From positions 1-64,000 of the forward strand of contig JBFMCT010000006.1 in the NCBI GenBank assembly GCA_040754375.1: a stretch of DNA of 64,000 bases, given 5' to 3'. Position numbers and translations under genes: made by a program. Below, piece by piece: positions 22,922 to 32,502 of this stretch. Positions within the stretch are counted from its first letter, which is position 1. Each line of letters begins with the position of its first letter. Origin of the DNA: Actinomycetota bacterium (GTDB lineage: Bacteria; Actinomycetota; Acidimicrobiia; Acidimicrobiales; AC-14). Below the pieces are notes generated by a model, which was given only the letters and a program-made list of their open reading frames with translations, had not been told where the DNA came from and ran no database searches.

Positions 22922-25092
22922 TACGGCGGGACCGTAGTGGTGAGGTCGCGCTCGCGCGGCGGCCGGCTGGTGCGGGTGGTGCGGGGGCTGTTGTCGTCGT
23001 CGTCGAAAGGCAGCGTCGGGATGGTGAACGACGGGACCGTGATCGGGCCCAGCACCGTCGAGGACGTCTGGCCGCCGGGGCCGCCGGGGCCGCCGCCCCC
23101 GCCCGCCAGGTCGGTGGGCGGCCCGGGCGCCGTGACGAACGTGCGCGGGTCGGGAGCCACCTCGTCGGCCAGTACCAGCAGGCGGGGCTGGCGGGTGGTG
23201 AGGCTGTCGGGGGCCGCGAAGCGGGCCGGGGCCTGGCCGGCGACCGCCTCCCGCATGTAGGCGCCCCAGATCATGGCCGGGTAGGTGCCGCCGTAGACGG
23301 TCAGGCCGCCCACGTTGGTCATCGGGGCCTGGGTGCGGCCCGGTGAACCCATCCACACCGCAGTCGCCAGGTTGGGCGTGTAACCGACGAACCAGGCGTT
23401 GAGGTTGTTGTCGGTCGAGCCTGTCTTGCCGGCCACCCCGCCCGCCCACCCCGCTATGGCGGCCGCCCCGCCCGTCCCCCGGGACACGACCTGGGCCAGC
23501 ACCTGGTTCATGGTCCGGGCGTTCTGCACCGACAGCGCCCGTTCGGCCTTGGGCTCGTGCTTGAAGACCTGCTTGCCGGCTCCGTCGTCTACCCGCTCGA
23601 CGAAGTACGGGGGCCGGCGCTCGCCCTCGGCTGCCAGCGTGGCGTAGGCCGCGGCCATCGACAGGGGCGTCACGTCCTTGGAACCCAGGGTCATCGACAG
23701 CACGGGCGGGTCGAGGGGCTCGGCTACACCCATGCGCTTGGCCACCTCGGCCACCTTCTGGGGCCCCACCAGCTTCACCAGGCGGGCGTAGGCGCAGTTG
23801 ACCGAGTAGACGGTGGCGTCGGTCAGGGTCATCAGTCCCCCACCCTGGCCCTCGACGTTCTTCGGTTCCCAGATGGGGTCCACGGCTTCGGGGTTGGGGA
23901 TGCGGCACGGGGCCGTCCCGCTGATCGTGTCGTTGACCAGGTAGCCCGCTTCCAAGGCGGCGGCCAGGGTGAAGATCTTGAACGACGAACCGGTCTGGCG
24001 TCCCGGGGGGTCGGTCACCAGGTTGTACTTGTTGGCGTCGAACCCGCTGCCACCCACCAGGGCCCGGACCGCCCCAGTAGCCGGTTCGACCGAGACCATG
24101 GCCGCCCCGAACTGGCCCTCGGTGTCGGGCACGATGGCCGCCACCTTGGCTTCGGCGTTCTGCTGGAGGCCAGGGTCGAGCGTGGTGTGGATGTGCAGGC
24201 CTCCCTTGAACACCGCCTGGATGCGGTCCTGGACGGTCTTGCCGAGGCGCTCGTCGGCCAGTAGGAGCTGCTTGACGTGCTCGACGAAGTAGTCGCTGCC
24301 TTCGGCTGGGCGCTCGGCCGGGGGGGTGGGCAGAGGGTCGCCCTTGACCTGCTCGGCCTCCTCGGCGGTGATGTGGCCCAGCTCCAGCATCCGGTCGGCC
24401 ACCAGGTCGCGGCGGGCGATGGCCTCCTCGGGGTAGACCCACGGGTCACCGCCCACCGGGTTGCGGATGAGCCCGGCCAGCAGCACACCCTGGCCGAGCG
24501 ACAGCTCGCCCACGCTGACCCCGAAGTAGAGCCGGGCGGCCGCTTCCAGCCCGTACTGCCCGTTGCCGAAGTAGACCGTGTTGAGGTAGCGCTCGAGGAT
24601 CTCCTCCTTGCTCATCTGGCGCTCGAGGCGGATGGCCAGGGCGGCCTCCTGGAGCTTGCGGCTGATCTCCTGGTCCGGGCTGAGCAGCGCCGTCTTGACG
24701 AGCTGCTGGGTGATCGTGGAGCCGCCCTGGGTGATCCCGCCCGACTCGATGTTCTCCACCAGCGCCCGGGCCATGGCCCGGAAGTCGATGGGCCCGTGGT
24801 CGAAGAAGCGGTCGTCCTCGGCGTCGAGCACAGCCCGCACCACGTGTGCGGGGACGGCCTCCAGCTCGAACAGCACCCGGTTCTCCTCGGCGTGGAACGT
24901 GGTGAGCACACTCCCGTCCCGGGCGTAGACCACCGAGCGGGTGGCCAGCGGGGCCAGGTCGATCTCCTCGTCGGGGCCGGCCACGCCCGCAGTGAAGAAC
25001 GCCTTGACCTGCGGGGCCAACGCCAGCACCCCGACGGCCAAGCCCAACCCGGCGACGAGGACGGCGATGAGGAACCGGGCGAGCATCCGCAT
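22921..25092 (-). CDS. Class A penicillin-binding protein (transglycosylase/transpeptidase)
   Basis: A 723-aa bifunctional peptidoglycan synthase. One N-terminal membrane helix (LIAVLVAGLGLAVGVLALA), then a GT51 transglycosylase domain (DAEDDRFFDHGPIDF, GGSTITQQLVK, ERYLNTVYFGNGQYG) and a transpeptidase domain with SSFK (active Ser), SVN and KTGST motifs. It ends with a Gly/Pro- and Thr-rich disordered tail of about 80 residues, common in actinobacterial PonA proteins. I prefer the ATG at 25092 next to the membrane helix; the GTG at 25149 is also open. It would build lateral wall or septal peptidoglycan outside the membrane. Confidence 0.94.
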   Translation of the reverse strand: MRMLARFLIAVLVAGLGLAVGVLALAPQVKAFFTAGVAGPDEEIDLAPLATRSVVYARDGSVLTTFHAEENRVLFELEAVPAHVVRAVLDAEDDRFFDHGPIDFRAMARALVENIESGGITQGGSTITQQLVKTALLSPDQEISRKLQEAALAIRLERQMSKEEILERYLNTVYFGNGQYGLEAAARLYFGVSVGELSLGQGVLLAGLIRNPVGGDPWVYPEEAIARRDLVADRMLELGHITAEEAEQVKGDPLPTPPAERPAEGSDYFVEHVKQLLLADERLGKTVQDRIQAVFKGGLHIHTTLDPGLQQNAEAKVAAIVPDTEGQFGAAMVSVEPATGAVRALVGGSGFDANKYNLVTDPPGRQTGSSFKIFTLAAALEAGYLVNDTISGTAPCRIPNPEAVDPIWEPKNVEGQGGGLMTLTDATVYSVNCAYARLVKLVGPQKVAEVAKRMGVAEPLDPPVLSMTLGSKDVTPLSMAAAYATLAAEGERRPPYFVERVDDGAGKQVFKHEPKAERALSVQNARTMNQVLAQVVSRGTGGAAAIAGWAGGVAGKTGSTDNNLNAWFVGYTPNLATAVWMGSPGRTQAPMTNVGGLTVYGGTYPAMIWGAYMREAVAGQAPARFAAPDSLTTRQPRLLVLADEVAPDPRTFVTAPGPPTDLAGGGGGPGGPGGQTSSTVLGPITVPSFTIPTLPFDDDDNSPRTTRTSRPPRERDLTTTVPP

Positions 25093-25287
25093 GGGCCCGC
25101 CCAAGATACCCGGGCCCGCCCCCGTTCCATCACCGGGCAGGCCCGCCACCTAGTCGGGCACCCGCCAGGTAGTGACCATGGCCGGTCCACCGGGTGGCGA
25201 CGACGCCGAGGCCGTCCTGCGGGACCTGGGCGCCAGCGCACGGTGGCCGCCCTGTGGTGGCCAGGGACGGCCTGAGGGGCCGGCCGG

Positions 25288-26319
25288 TCAGAGGCCGGTG
25301 AGGAAGTTCAGGGTGCCCTCGGCCACTCGTACGAGAACGGCGCAGTCCTGCCCGTCGTCGGGCGACGAGATACCCAGAAGGTAGGCCTCGGGCCGGCTGG
25401 GGTCGTCGACAAGGGCCACGTCGACGCAGTCGTCGCCCTCGACGAATCCAGGCTTGGCGTAGAGCCGGGCATCGGCCGCCAACACGCTGGCCACCGCCGG
25501 CTCGATGAAGCTCTCGGCCGCCCGCAGGGCCCGGCGCAGGGCGTCGGCGTCGGCGTCGGCGATGGCAAAGCGGTCACCGGGGGGTAGCTGGCGATGGAAC
25601 ACGACCCGGCGCACCGACTCGGTCATCTCCAAGAGGTTGGAGACGTTGCCGGCGGCCACCACTCCGTAGTCGCCCTCGACCGGCCGAGCCGGGAGCGAGA
25701 CCTCGCGATCGCCCTCGCGCACGGTCATGGGGGGCGACGCGAGGACGCCGCCGAAGGCGTAGGAGCGCTGGACCACCGACACGGGGAACCCCCGGGCGGG
25801 ACTGAGGAACGTCTCGTTCAGCCAGTCGACGCCCGCGACCTCGACCAGCCGGTCGTAGGCGTCGTTGGAGCTCTCGGTGACCGCCGCCCAGTAGAGCGTC
25901 CTGACGGCCACCGCCTGCCCGCCTCCGATGGCCACGGTCGCCGACCCCGTGAAACCGAGGGTCCCCAGGTACTCGAGGGCCCCTACCGCGGCCAGCAGTT
26001 TGACCGAGGACGCCGGCCAGAACCCCGACGCTCCGCCACCCCCGCCGGCCTCGTACTCGGCGCGCGCCTGCGGAGCACGCCCGTCGACCACCGCGGCATA
26101 GACGTTGGTCCCGGGCGGCAGCACCACTCCCGCCGAGCGCAGGGCCGCGGGCAGGCTGGAGCGGTCGATCCCGGCCAGGGCTGCCGTCCTTACGAGCGGT
26201 GACATCGGGCCGGCTGACAGCTGGGCCTCAGGACCGGGCGCGGGCGCCCCGCAGGCCGCCACCAGCAAGGCTCCAGCCATCCCGACGGCAGTGGCCGCCG
26301 ACCTGGCTCGCGCTCTCAC
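25288..26319 (-). CDS. Lipoprotein with class A beta-lactamase fold
   Basis: A 343-aa exported lipoprotein (lipobox LVAAC at about residue 23). The serine-hydrolase motifs are recognisable but altered: PASSVK for SxxK, ESSND where SDN is expected, and AKPGF in place of KTG. The substitution of the third motif makes real beta-lactamase activity doubtful; a peptidoglycan-binding or weak carboxypeptidase role is equally possible. The GTG start at 26319 overlaps the stop of the DUF2064 gene. Confidence 0.75.
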   Translation of the reverse strand: MRARARSAATAVGMAGALLVAACGAPAPGPEAQLSAGPMSPLVRTAALAGIDRSSLPAALRSAGVVLPPGTNVYAAVVDGRAPQARAEYEAGGGGGASGFWPASSVKLLAAVGALEYLGTLGFTGSATVAIGGGQAVAVRTLYWAAVTESSNDAYDRLVEVAGVDWLNETFLSPARGFPVSVVQRSYAFGGVLASPPMTVREGDREVSLPARPVEGDYGVVAAGNVSNLLEMTESVRRVVFHRQLPPGDRFAIADADADALRRALRAAESFIEPAVASVLAADARLYAKPGFVEGDDCVDVALVDDPSRPEAYLLGISSPDDGQDCAVLVRVAEGTLNFLTGL

Positions 26320-27032
26320 CCCTCCATGGTGACCCGGAACGCGCCCCGCGTCCGGTCATCTGGGGTGGGACCTCGGCGGCCGGGGTTTCGGCTCGTGCTC
26401 ACCGGTGCCGCAGGGACCAAGCCCAGGGCGCGCGCCAAGGCGGCGGTACGCGACGCGGGGGCCGCCTCGGCGATGGCCACGAGGTCGCTGGCTCGGTCAA
26501 GGTCCACGAGAGTGGGCAGGGGGGCCACGTCCAGGCCGAGGGCCGCCATCCGCGCCTGCTGGTGGGCACCCGTGCGGGCGCTGCTCATGGGGACACCGGC
26601 GAACACCGCCGGGTGGGGACGGCGCAGGGCGATGGCCCACCACCCACCGTCGGACGCGTGGCCCAAGGCGGCCGACGACCCGTCCAGTGCGGCCAGGGCG
26701 TCGTCGAGCAGGCCGGAGGTGAGCTGGGGCGTGTCCATCCCGACCTGTACCCCGGGCCCTGCGGCCACCGCCCAGGCGTGGGCCAGGCGGCGGTCAAGGC
26801 CTCCCTGGCACTGGGCGAACACCTCGAACCCCTCGGGCAGCCAGGGGCCAGCAGGGCCGTCGAGGGCCACCAGGCGGCGGGCGGCCCCGCAGGCGGCGGC
26901 CGCGGTGAGGGTGTCGGCCAGGGCGGCCTCGGCCAGGGCGGCGGCCTCGGCCGGCGTGCACGGCGGGCACAGCCGGGTCTTCACGCGACCGGCCACCGGC
27001 GACTTGGCCACCACCAGCACGTGCATTGTCAT
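26316..27032 (-). CDS. DUF2064/TIGR04282-type glycosyltransferase-like protein
   Basis: A 238-aa protein with a GT-A-like fold: VLVVAKSPVAGRVKTRLCPP at the N-terminus, then QVGMDTPQLTSGLLDDAL and GHASDGGWWAIALR. Members commonly sit beside a GT2 glycosyltransferase as here, and one subgroup acts in arsenosugar synthesis; the sugar used here is unknown. A C-terminal Arg/Pro-rich tail of about 30 residues is unusual. The start overlaps the GT2 stop (ATGA) and the end overlaps the next gene (GTGA), so three genes are coupled. Confidence 0.8.
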   Translation of the reverse strand: MTMHVLVVAKSPVAGRVKTRLCPPCTPAEAAALAEAALADTLTAAAACGAARRLVALDGPAGPWLPEGFEVFAQCQGGLDRRLAHAWAVAAGPGVQVGMDTPQLTSGLLDDALAALDGSSAALGHASDGGWWAIALRRPHPAVFAGVPMSSARTGAHQQARMAALGLDVAPLPTLVDLDRASDLVAIAEAAPASRTAALARALGLVPAAPVSTSRNPGRRGPTPDDRTRGAFRVTMEG

Positions 27033-27682
27033 CCTGAAAGGGCCCGGCGCATGTCCCGCACGGCCCGGGCCGTGCCCATCACCGTGCCCGTGACCTTGGA
27101 CTTTCCCGTACGGGCCACATACGGCACGTCCACCTCGCTGATGGCCCAGCCTGCGGCCGCGGCCCGCAGCACCATCTCCAGCGGCCAGCCGAAGCGGCGG
27201 TCGGCGATCCCCAGGGCCACCAGGCCGTCGCGCCGGGCGGCCCGCATGGGCCCGAGGTCGCGCAAGCGGACGCCCGTCCGGCGCCCGACCTCAGCCGCCA
27301 GGTAGCGGTTGGCGACCCGGGCGTGCACGGGCCAGGCCCGCCGGCCAACGGGACAGCGGGCCCCGAGCACGAGGTCGGCCCGGCCAGCCAGGACGGGGCC
27401 GGCCACCGCCGGCAGGTCGGCCGGGCTCAACGACCCGTCGGCGTCCATGAAGCAGACGACGCCGTCAGCCGGGGCGGTGGCCACCAGCCCGGCCCAGCAC
27501 GCGGCTCCGAAGCCCCGCACCGGCTCCTCCACGACCTGGGCGCCCAGAGCGAGCGCGATGGCCCCCGAGCCGTCGGTCGACCCGTTGTCGACCACGACAG
27601 CCGAGTACCCCGCCGGCAGCACCGACAGGAGCCCGGGCAGGGCTGAGGCTTCGTTCAGCACCGGTAGTACGACGACGGGCAA
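27029..27682 (-). CDS. Family 2 glycosyltransferase
   Basis: A 217-aa GT-A enzyme resembling dolichol-phosphate-mannose-synthase-type transferases: VLPVLNEASALPGLLSVLP, VVVDNGSTDGSG, CFMDADGSLSP (DxD metal motif) and VPYVARTGKSKVTGT. No C-terminal membrane helices. The only usable start is TTG at 27682; the frame closes 48 bp further up. It heads a three-gene operon and is divergent from a GT-C type membrane transferase, which could use the polyprenyl-linked sugar it makes. That link is inference. Confidence 0.85.
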   Translation of the reverse strand: MPVVVLPVLNEASALPGLLSVLPAGYSAVVVDNGSTDGSGAIALALGAQVVEEPVRGFGAACWAGLVATAPADGVVCFMDADGSLSPADLPAVAGPVLAGRADLVLGARCPVGRRAWPVHARVANRYLAAEVGRRTGVRLRDLGPMRAARRDGLVALGIADRRFGWPLEMVLRAAAAGWAISEVDVPYVARTGKSKVTGTVMGTARAVRDMRRALSG

Positions 27683-27793
27683 GCCCCTGTTGTAGCCACC
27701 TTTGAGCGGCGCGCCAACTGCACGGTGCTAACCATTCGGTGAACTGGGCCGCGTCCCAGGCCGGGCGGACCCGCGCTGGGACATCATGCCGGG

Positions 27794-29263
27794 GTGGACG
27801 CCCCCCCCGCCGGGCCCGGCGAGCGGCACCGCCCCACCTGGCCGGCGGCCGGGGCCGCCGCCCTGTTCGGGGTGACGGCGGTAGCCGGGACATGCCTGTC
27901 GGTGGTGTTCGCCCGGGGGGGCGACATATTCGAGGCCCGCTGGGAGGCACTGCACGTCCTGGCCGCCTGGGCGTTGGTGTGGGCCGCCGGCGTGATCGTC
28001 GTGTTCCGGATGCCCCGGCGGGCAGCCGTGGCCGCCACCTTGGCCGCGGGCATCGCCCTCCGACTGGCCGCACTGGCCGGGCCGCCCGTGCTCTCGGACG
28101 ACCTCTACCGGTACTCGTGGGACGGCCGGGCCCAGGCCGCCGGGGTCAACCCGTACCTCCACCCGCCTCTGGCCCCCGAGCTGGCGGGGCTGCGCGAACC
28201 ATGGCTGTGGCCCGACGAGCAGGGCTGCCGGGCGCTGAGCCGGCCCCCCGGGTGCACCCGCATGAACCGGCCGGCGGAGCGCACGATCTACCCGCCGTTG
28301 GCCCAGGCCTGGTTCGCGGCCGCCTACCGCCTCGGGGGCATTGACGCCCAGCACAAGCTCTGGCAGGTGGCTGGGCTGCTCGGCGAGGTTGCCCTGCTCG
28401 GTCTGGCTGTGGCCGCTTTGCGGGCCTGGGGTCGCAACCCGCGCTGGGTGGCCCTGTACGCCCTGTCGCCTGTCCCGGTCGTCGAGGTGGTCAACAACGG
28501 CCACGTCGACGGGGTGGCGGCCGCCCTGGTGGTGGCTGCGCTGGTGGTGGCTGCCCGGCACCGGCCCACGCTGGCCGGCGCCCTGCTGGGCGCGGCCGCC
28601 CTGGTCAAGCTCTACCCGGTCGCGCTGATCGTGGGACTGGCCGGCCTGGCCACGGGTCGCCGGCCGAAGGCGGCTGTGCTCGCCAAGGCGGGCGGCGCGG
28701 CGGTCGCGATGGTGGCCGCCGGCTACCTGCCCCACGTGCTCTCGGCCGGGCCCAGGGTGCTGGGCTACCTGCCCGGGTACCTCCGGGAGGAGGGCTACGA
28801 CGCGGGCACCCGCTACCTGCTGGCCGGGCTCGTCCCGGGGCCGGCAATGCTGGCCACCGCCCTGGCCTCCCTGACGGTGGTGGCCACCGTCATATGGGCG
28901 GTGCGGGCCGGGCCCGAGGCTCCCGTGCCCGCCCGCTTCACGGTCCTGATGGGGGTGCTGCTACTGGCGGCCACCCCCGTCCAGCCCTGGTACGCGGTCG
29001 TCCTGCTGGCGATGGCCACCGTGGCCGTGGCACCCGTCTGGGCGGCCGTGGCCCTGGCCGCCTACCCCTTGTTCTTCGCGGTGATCCTGGACGCGCCGGG
29101 TGCGGCCGCCTTCGGGCGGTGGGGCTACGGGCTGGCGGCGGCCGCCGTGGGGGTGTGCCACCTGGTCACCCGGCCGCGCCCGAGACCGGGAAATGGCGAT
29201 CGGGGGCCGGCGGCCACGGCTACCATCGGCCCGCGACGATGGTCCCGGGCACACACGAACTGA
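27794..29263 (+). CDS. GT-C polyprenyl-phosphate-sugar-dependent mannosyltransferase-like protein
   Basis: A 489-aa membrane protein with about 11 helices. The first external loop holds GPPVLSDDLYRYSWDGRA and GVNPYLHPP, the acidic GT-C signature, and ERTIYPPLAQ, HVDGVAAALVV and ALVKLYPVALI follow. This is the pattern of the DUF2029/MptA-PimE group in actinobacteria, which adds mannose from polyprenyl phosphate mannose to envelope glycolipids. GTG start. It is divergent from the GT2 gene and 68 bp upstream of aroC, though probably unrelated to it. Confidence 0.8.
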   Translation: MDAPPAGPGERHRPTWPAAGAAALFGVTAVAGTCLSVVFARGGDIFEARWEALHVLAAWALVWAAGVIVVFRMPRRAAVAATLAAGIALRLAALAGPPVLSDDLYRYSWDGRAQAAGVNPYLHPPLAPELAGLREPWLWPDEQGCRALSRPPGCTRMNRPAERTIYPPLAQAWFAAAYRLGGIDAQHKLWQVAGLLGEVALLGLAVAALRAWGRNPRWVALYALSPVPVVEVVNNGHVDGVAAALVVAALVVAARHRPTLAGALLGAAALVKLYPVALIVGLAGLATGRRPKAAVLAKAGGAAVAMVAAGYLPHVLSAGPRVLGYLPGYLREEGYDAGTRYLLAGLVPGPAMLATALASLTVVATVIWAVRAGPEAPVPARFTVLMGVLLLAATPVQPWYAVVLLAMATVAVAPVWAAVALAAYPLFFAVILDAPGAAAFGRWGYGLAAAAVGVCHLVTRPRPRPGNGDRGPAATATIGPRRWSRAHTN

Positions 29264-29331
29264 CGGCGGAACCCCCGGTCGAGGTCCCGCCCGTAAGGTC
29301 ACTGCGCACCCGGCCGGCCCGGTAGGGGGCC

Positions 29332-30444
29332 ATGGGCAGCACGTTCGGCCACCTGTTCCGGGCCACCACCTTCGGGGAGTCCCACGGGGGCGGCATCGGT
29401 GTCGTCGTCGACGGCTGCCCTCCCCGCCTGGCCCTGGCCGTCGAGGACGTCCAGCACGACCTGGACCGGCGCCGGCCGGGCCAGAGCCGCCTGACCACCC
29501 AGCGAGGGGAGGCCGACCGGGCCGAGGTCCTCTCCGGGGTGTTCGAGGGCTTCACCACCGGTTCGCCCATTGCAGTGCTGGTCCGCAACACCGACGCCCG
29601 GCCCGGGGCCTACGAGGCCATGCGCGACGTGTACCGGCCGTCCCACGCCGACTACACCACCGAGGCCAAGTACGGCCACCGCAACTGGCAGGGCGGCGGG
29701 CGGGCCAGTGCCCGCGAGACGGTCGGGCGGGTGGCGGCCGGGGCCGTCGCCCGCAAGCTCCTGCGTACGGTGGCCGGGGTGGAGGTGCTGGCCTGGGTGG
29801 ACAGCGTGCACACGATCGGCTCGTCCGTCGACCCGGGGTCGGTCACCGCCGAGCACGTCGAGGCCAACGACGTGCGCTGCCCCGACCCCGAGGCCGCGGC
29901 CCGGATGGCCGAGGCCATCGCCGCCGCCCGGCGCGACGGCGACTCGCTGGGCGGGGTGGTGGCGTGCGTGGCCCGCCGGGTGCCGCCCGGTCTGGGCGAG
30001 CCCGTCTTCGACAAGCTGGAGGCCGACCTCGCACGGGCCATGCTCTCGGTGCCGGCGGCCAAGGGGTTCGCCATCGGGAGCGGCTTCGCCGGCACCCGCC
30101 TCACCGGCCGGGAGCACAACGACGCCTTCGTGACCGGTCCCGACGGCCGGGTGCGCACGGCGACCAACCGCTCGGGAGGCGTGCAGGGCGGGATCTCCAA
30201 CGGCGAGGACATCTGGTTCGAGGTCGCCTTCAAGCCCACGGCCACGATCTCGTCCCCCCAGCAGACCGTTGACCGGGCGGGCGCGCCCGTCACTTTGGCG
30301 GCTGCCGGCCGCCACGACCCGTGCGTGCTGCCCCGGGCCGTGCCCATCGTCGAGGCCATGGCCTGCCTCGTGCTGGCCGACCACTGGCTGCGCCAGCGGA
30401 CGGTCGACATCCTGGCCCCCCTCGACGCCCCCGCCCCGGGCTGA
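29332..30444 (+). CDS. aroC: Chorismate synthase
   Basis: A 370-aa FMN-dependent enzyme making chorismate from EPSP in aromatic synthesis. Seen: [20 protein letters not shown] at the N-terminus, [74 protein letters not shown] and [16 protein letters not shown]. Full length. It lies one base before the GTG of aroA, so the last two steps of the shikimate pathway are made together. Confidence 0.97.
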   Translation: MGSTFGHLFRATTFGESHGGGIGVVVDGCPPRLALAVEDVQHDLDRRRPGQSRLTTQRGEADRAEVLSGVFEGFTTGSPIAVLVRNTDARPGAYEAMRDVYRPSHADYTTEAKYGHRNWQGGGRASARETVGRVAAGAVARKLLRTVAGVEVLAWVDSVHTIGSSVDPGSVTAEHVEANDVRCPDPEAAARMAEAIAAARRDGDSLGGVVACVARRVPPGLGEPVFDKLEADLARAMLSVPAAKGFAIGSGFAGTRLTGREHNDAFVTGPDGRVRTATNRSGGVQGGISNGEDIWFEVAFKPTATISSPQQTVDRAGAPVTLAAAGRHDPCVLPRAVPIVEAMACLVLADHWLRQRTVDILAPLDAPAPG

Positions 30445-30445
30445 G

Positions 30446-31744
30446 GTGCCCGTGCCTGCAGCCGTCCCGCCCCGGGCCGTCCGCCCGCTCGTGCGGCCGC
30501 CCGACGCGGTGGTGACCGTCCCGGGGTCCAAGAGCATCACCAACCGGGCGCTGGTGGTGGCCGCCCTGGCCGCCGGGCGCAGCCGGCTGACCGGCGTCCT
30601 GGTCAGCGACGACACCGAGGCCATGGCCGGCGCCCTGACCTCCATGGGGTCGCGGCTGGCCCTCGACCCGAGCACGCTCACCATCGAAGTCGAGGGGTGG
30701 GACGGGCGGGTGCCACCCGGGCCGATGCGCATCGACGTGCGCCAGGCGGGCACGGCCGCCCGCTTCCTCCCGGCCGTCTGTGCCCTGGGGACGGGTCGCT
30801 ACCTCGTCGACGGCGACGCCCAGATGCGGGCCCGGCCCATGGCCGGCCTCGTCGAGGGCCTGCGGGCACTGGGCGTGGAGGTGGCCAGCTCCCCCGGGGG
30901 CGGCCTGCCCCTCGAGGTCACCGGTCAGGGCGGCAAGGGCGTGGCCGGGGGCCGGCTGGCCGTCGACGCCTCGGTGAGCAGCCAGTTCCTCTCGGGCCTC
31001 CTGCTCAGCTCGCCCTACTTCACGGCCGGGATCGCGCTGGAGGCGACCGGCCGGGTGGTGAGCCGCCCCTATCTCGAGCTGACGGCGGCCACGATGGCCG
31101 CCTTCGGCGTCGGGGTGGACATCGGGACCGGAGGCGACCGGTTCACGGTGGCCGCCGGCCAGCGCTATTCGGCCACCCAGTTGGCCGTCGAGCCCGACGC
31201 CTCGGCCGCCTCGTACTTCTTCGCGGCGGCGGCCGTCACCGGTGGACGAGCCCGGGTCGAGGGGCTCGGCACTGCCTCTCGCCAGGGGGACCTGCGGTTC
31301 GTCGACGTCCTGGCCGCGATGGGGGCAACCGTGGAACGGGGGCCGTCGTACACCGAGGTGAGGGGCGGCCCCCTGCGGGGCGTCGACGTCGACATGGCCG
31401 ACCTCTCCGACACCGTCCCCACGCTGGCCGTGACCGCCGCTTTCGCATCCTCCCCCACCCGCATCCGGGGCGTCGGCTTCATCCGGGCCAAGGAGTCCGA
31501 CCGCCTGGCGGCCGTGGCCGCCGAGCTGCGCCGGTGCGGGGTGAGGGCCGAGGAGCTCGACGACGGGCTCGTCGTCCACCCCGGCCCGCCCCGGGCCGCC
31601 GAAGTCCACACCTACGACGACCACCGCATGGCCATGGCGTTCGCGGTCGCCGGCCTGGCCGTGGACGGCATCTCGATCGCCGGCCCCGGCTGCGTGGCCA
31701 AGACCTTTCCCGGGTTCTTCGAGGCGCTCGACCAGCTCCGCTGA
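30446..31744 (+). CDS. aroA: EPSP synthase (3-phosphoshikimate 1-carboxyvinyltransferase)
   Basis: A 432-aa enzyme joining shikimate 3-phosphate and PEP. Seen: VPGSKSITNRALVVAALA, the PEP-site variant RQAGTAARFLPAV, DGDAQMRARPM, SSQFLSGLLLSSPY, FIRAKESDRLAAV and YDDHRMAMAFAVAGL. The first motif has Gly-Thr-Ala where Gly-Asn-Ala-Gly-Thr is usual, so glyphosate response may differ from the E. coli enzyme. The start is GTG at 30446, one base after the aroC stop. Order aroC-aroA reverses the reaction order. Confidence 0.95.
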   Translation: MPVPAAVPPRAVRPLVRPPDAVVTVPGSKSITNRALVVAALAAGRSRLTGVLVSDDTEAMAGALTSMGSRLALDPSTLTIEVEGWDGRVPPGPMRIDVRQAGTAARFLPAVCALGTGRYLVDGDAQMRARPMAGLVEGLRALGVEVASSPGGGLPLEVTGQGGKGVAGGRLAVDASVSSQFLSGLLLSSPYFTAGIALEATGRVVSRPYLELTAATMAAFGVGVDIGTGGDRFTVAAGQRYSATQLAVEPDASAASYFFAAAAVTGGRARVEGLGTASRQGDLRFVDVLAAMGATVERGPSYTEVRGGPLRGVDVDMADLSDTVPTLAVTAAFASSPTRIRGVGFIRAKESDRLAAVAAELRRCGVRAEELDDGLVVHPGPPRAAEVHTYDDHRMAMAFAVAGLAVDGISIAGPGCVAKTFPGFFEALDQLR

Positions 31745-31821
31745 CCGCCAGCCCGTTCCCGAGGTGGCCCCCAGGGACGGGTCGTGGCATCGGGTGCCCC
31801 CGGTGGCCCATGATGAGGCCC

Positions 31822-32502
31822 ATGGCGACGCGCGTCCTCATAGTCGAGGACGACGAACATGTGCGGACCTCGCTCCGGCTGGCGCTGGAGCAGGAGGGCA
31901 ACGACGTCTCGGAGGCGGTCAGCGCCGAGGAGGGGCTCCCCGCGTTCCGCGCCCGGCCCAGCGACGTCGTCCTGGTCGACATCATGCTGCCCGGCGCCAA
32001 CGGCTTCGAGCTGTGCCGCGACCTGAGGCGCGAGAGCGACGTGCCCATCCTCGTGCTCACCGCCCGCTCCGACAGCCACGACGTGGTGGCCGCCCTGGAA
32101 GCCGGGGCCGACGACTACGTGGTCAAGCCGGCCGTACCGAAGGAGCTGGCCGCCAGGATCCGTGCCCTGTTGCGCCGGGCCAGCCGGGCCCCGTCGTCCA
32201 GCCCGTGCCTGACGGTGGGCGAGCTCACCATCGAGCCCGACCGCGCCGAGGTCCGCCGCCGGGGTGAGGTCGTCCCCCTGACCAAGACCGAGTTCCGCCT
32301 GCTGTGCGAGCTGGCCGACATGCCGGGACGGGTCCTGACCAGGGAGATGCTGCTCGAGCGGGTGTGGGGCTACGACTACTTCGGCGACAGCCGATTGGTC
32401 GACGTCCACGTCCGCCGCCTGCGGCGCAAGATAGAGGACGACCCGGGCCAGCCCCGGTGGGTGATCACCGTCCGGGGGCTCGGGTACAAGGTCGACCCGT
32501 GA
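31822..32502 (+). CDS. OmpR/PhoB-type response regulator, MtrA-like (copy 1)
   Basis: A 226-aa regulator: receiver (VLIVEDDEHVRTSLRLAL, VLVDIMLPGANGFELCRD with the phospho-Asp at about 53, ILVLTARSD, DYVVKPAVPKEL) and winged-helix DNA-binding domain (LTKTEFRLLCELADMPGRV, ERVWGYDYFGDSRLVDVHV, ITVRGLGYKVD). It is closely similar to the regulator at 40013-40711 through both domains. It forms an operon with a kinase and a short lipoprotein in the order of mtrA-mtrB-lpqB. The ATG at 31822 is preceded by AGG; 31810 is an alternative. Confidence 0.9.
   Translation: MATRVLIVEDDEHVRTSLRLALEQEGNDVSEAVSAEEGLPAFRARPSDVVLVDIMLPGANGFELCRDLRRESDVPILVLTARSDSHDVVAALEAGADDYVVKPAVPKELAARIRALLRRASRAPSSSPCLTVGELTIEPDRAEVRRRGEVVPLTKTEFRLLCELADMPGRVLTREMLLERVWGYDYFGDSRLVDVHVRRLRRKIEDDPGQPRWVITVRGLGYKVDP

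Noticed and set aside
25288-26319. Antibiotic-resistance beta-lactamase
   Set aside because: The KTG motif is KPG and the SDN motif is altered; the gene sits with cell-wall genes, so resistance is not supported.
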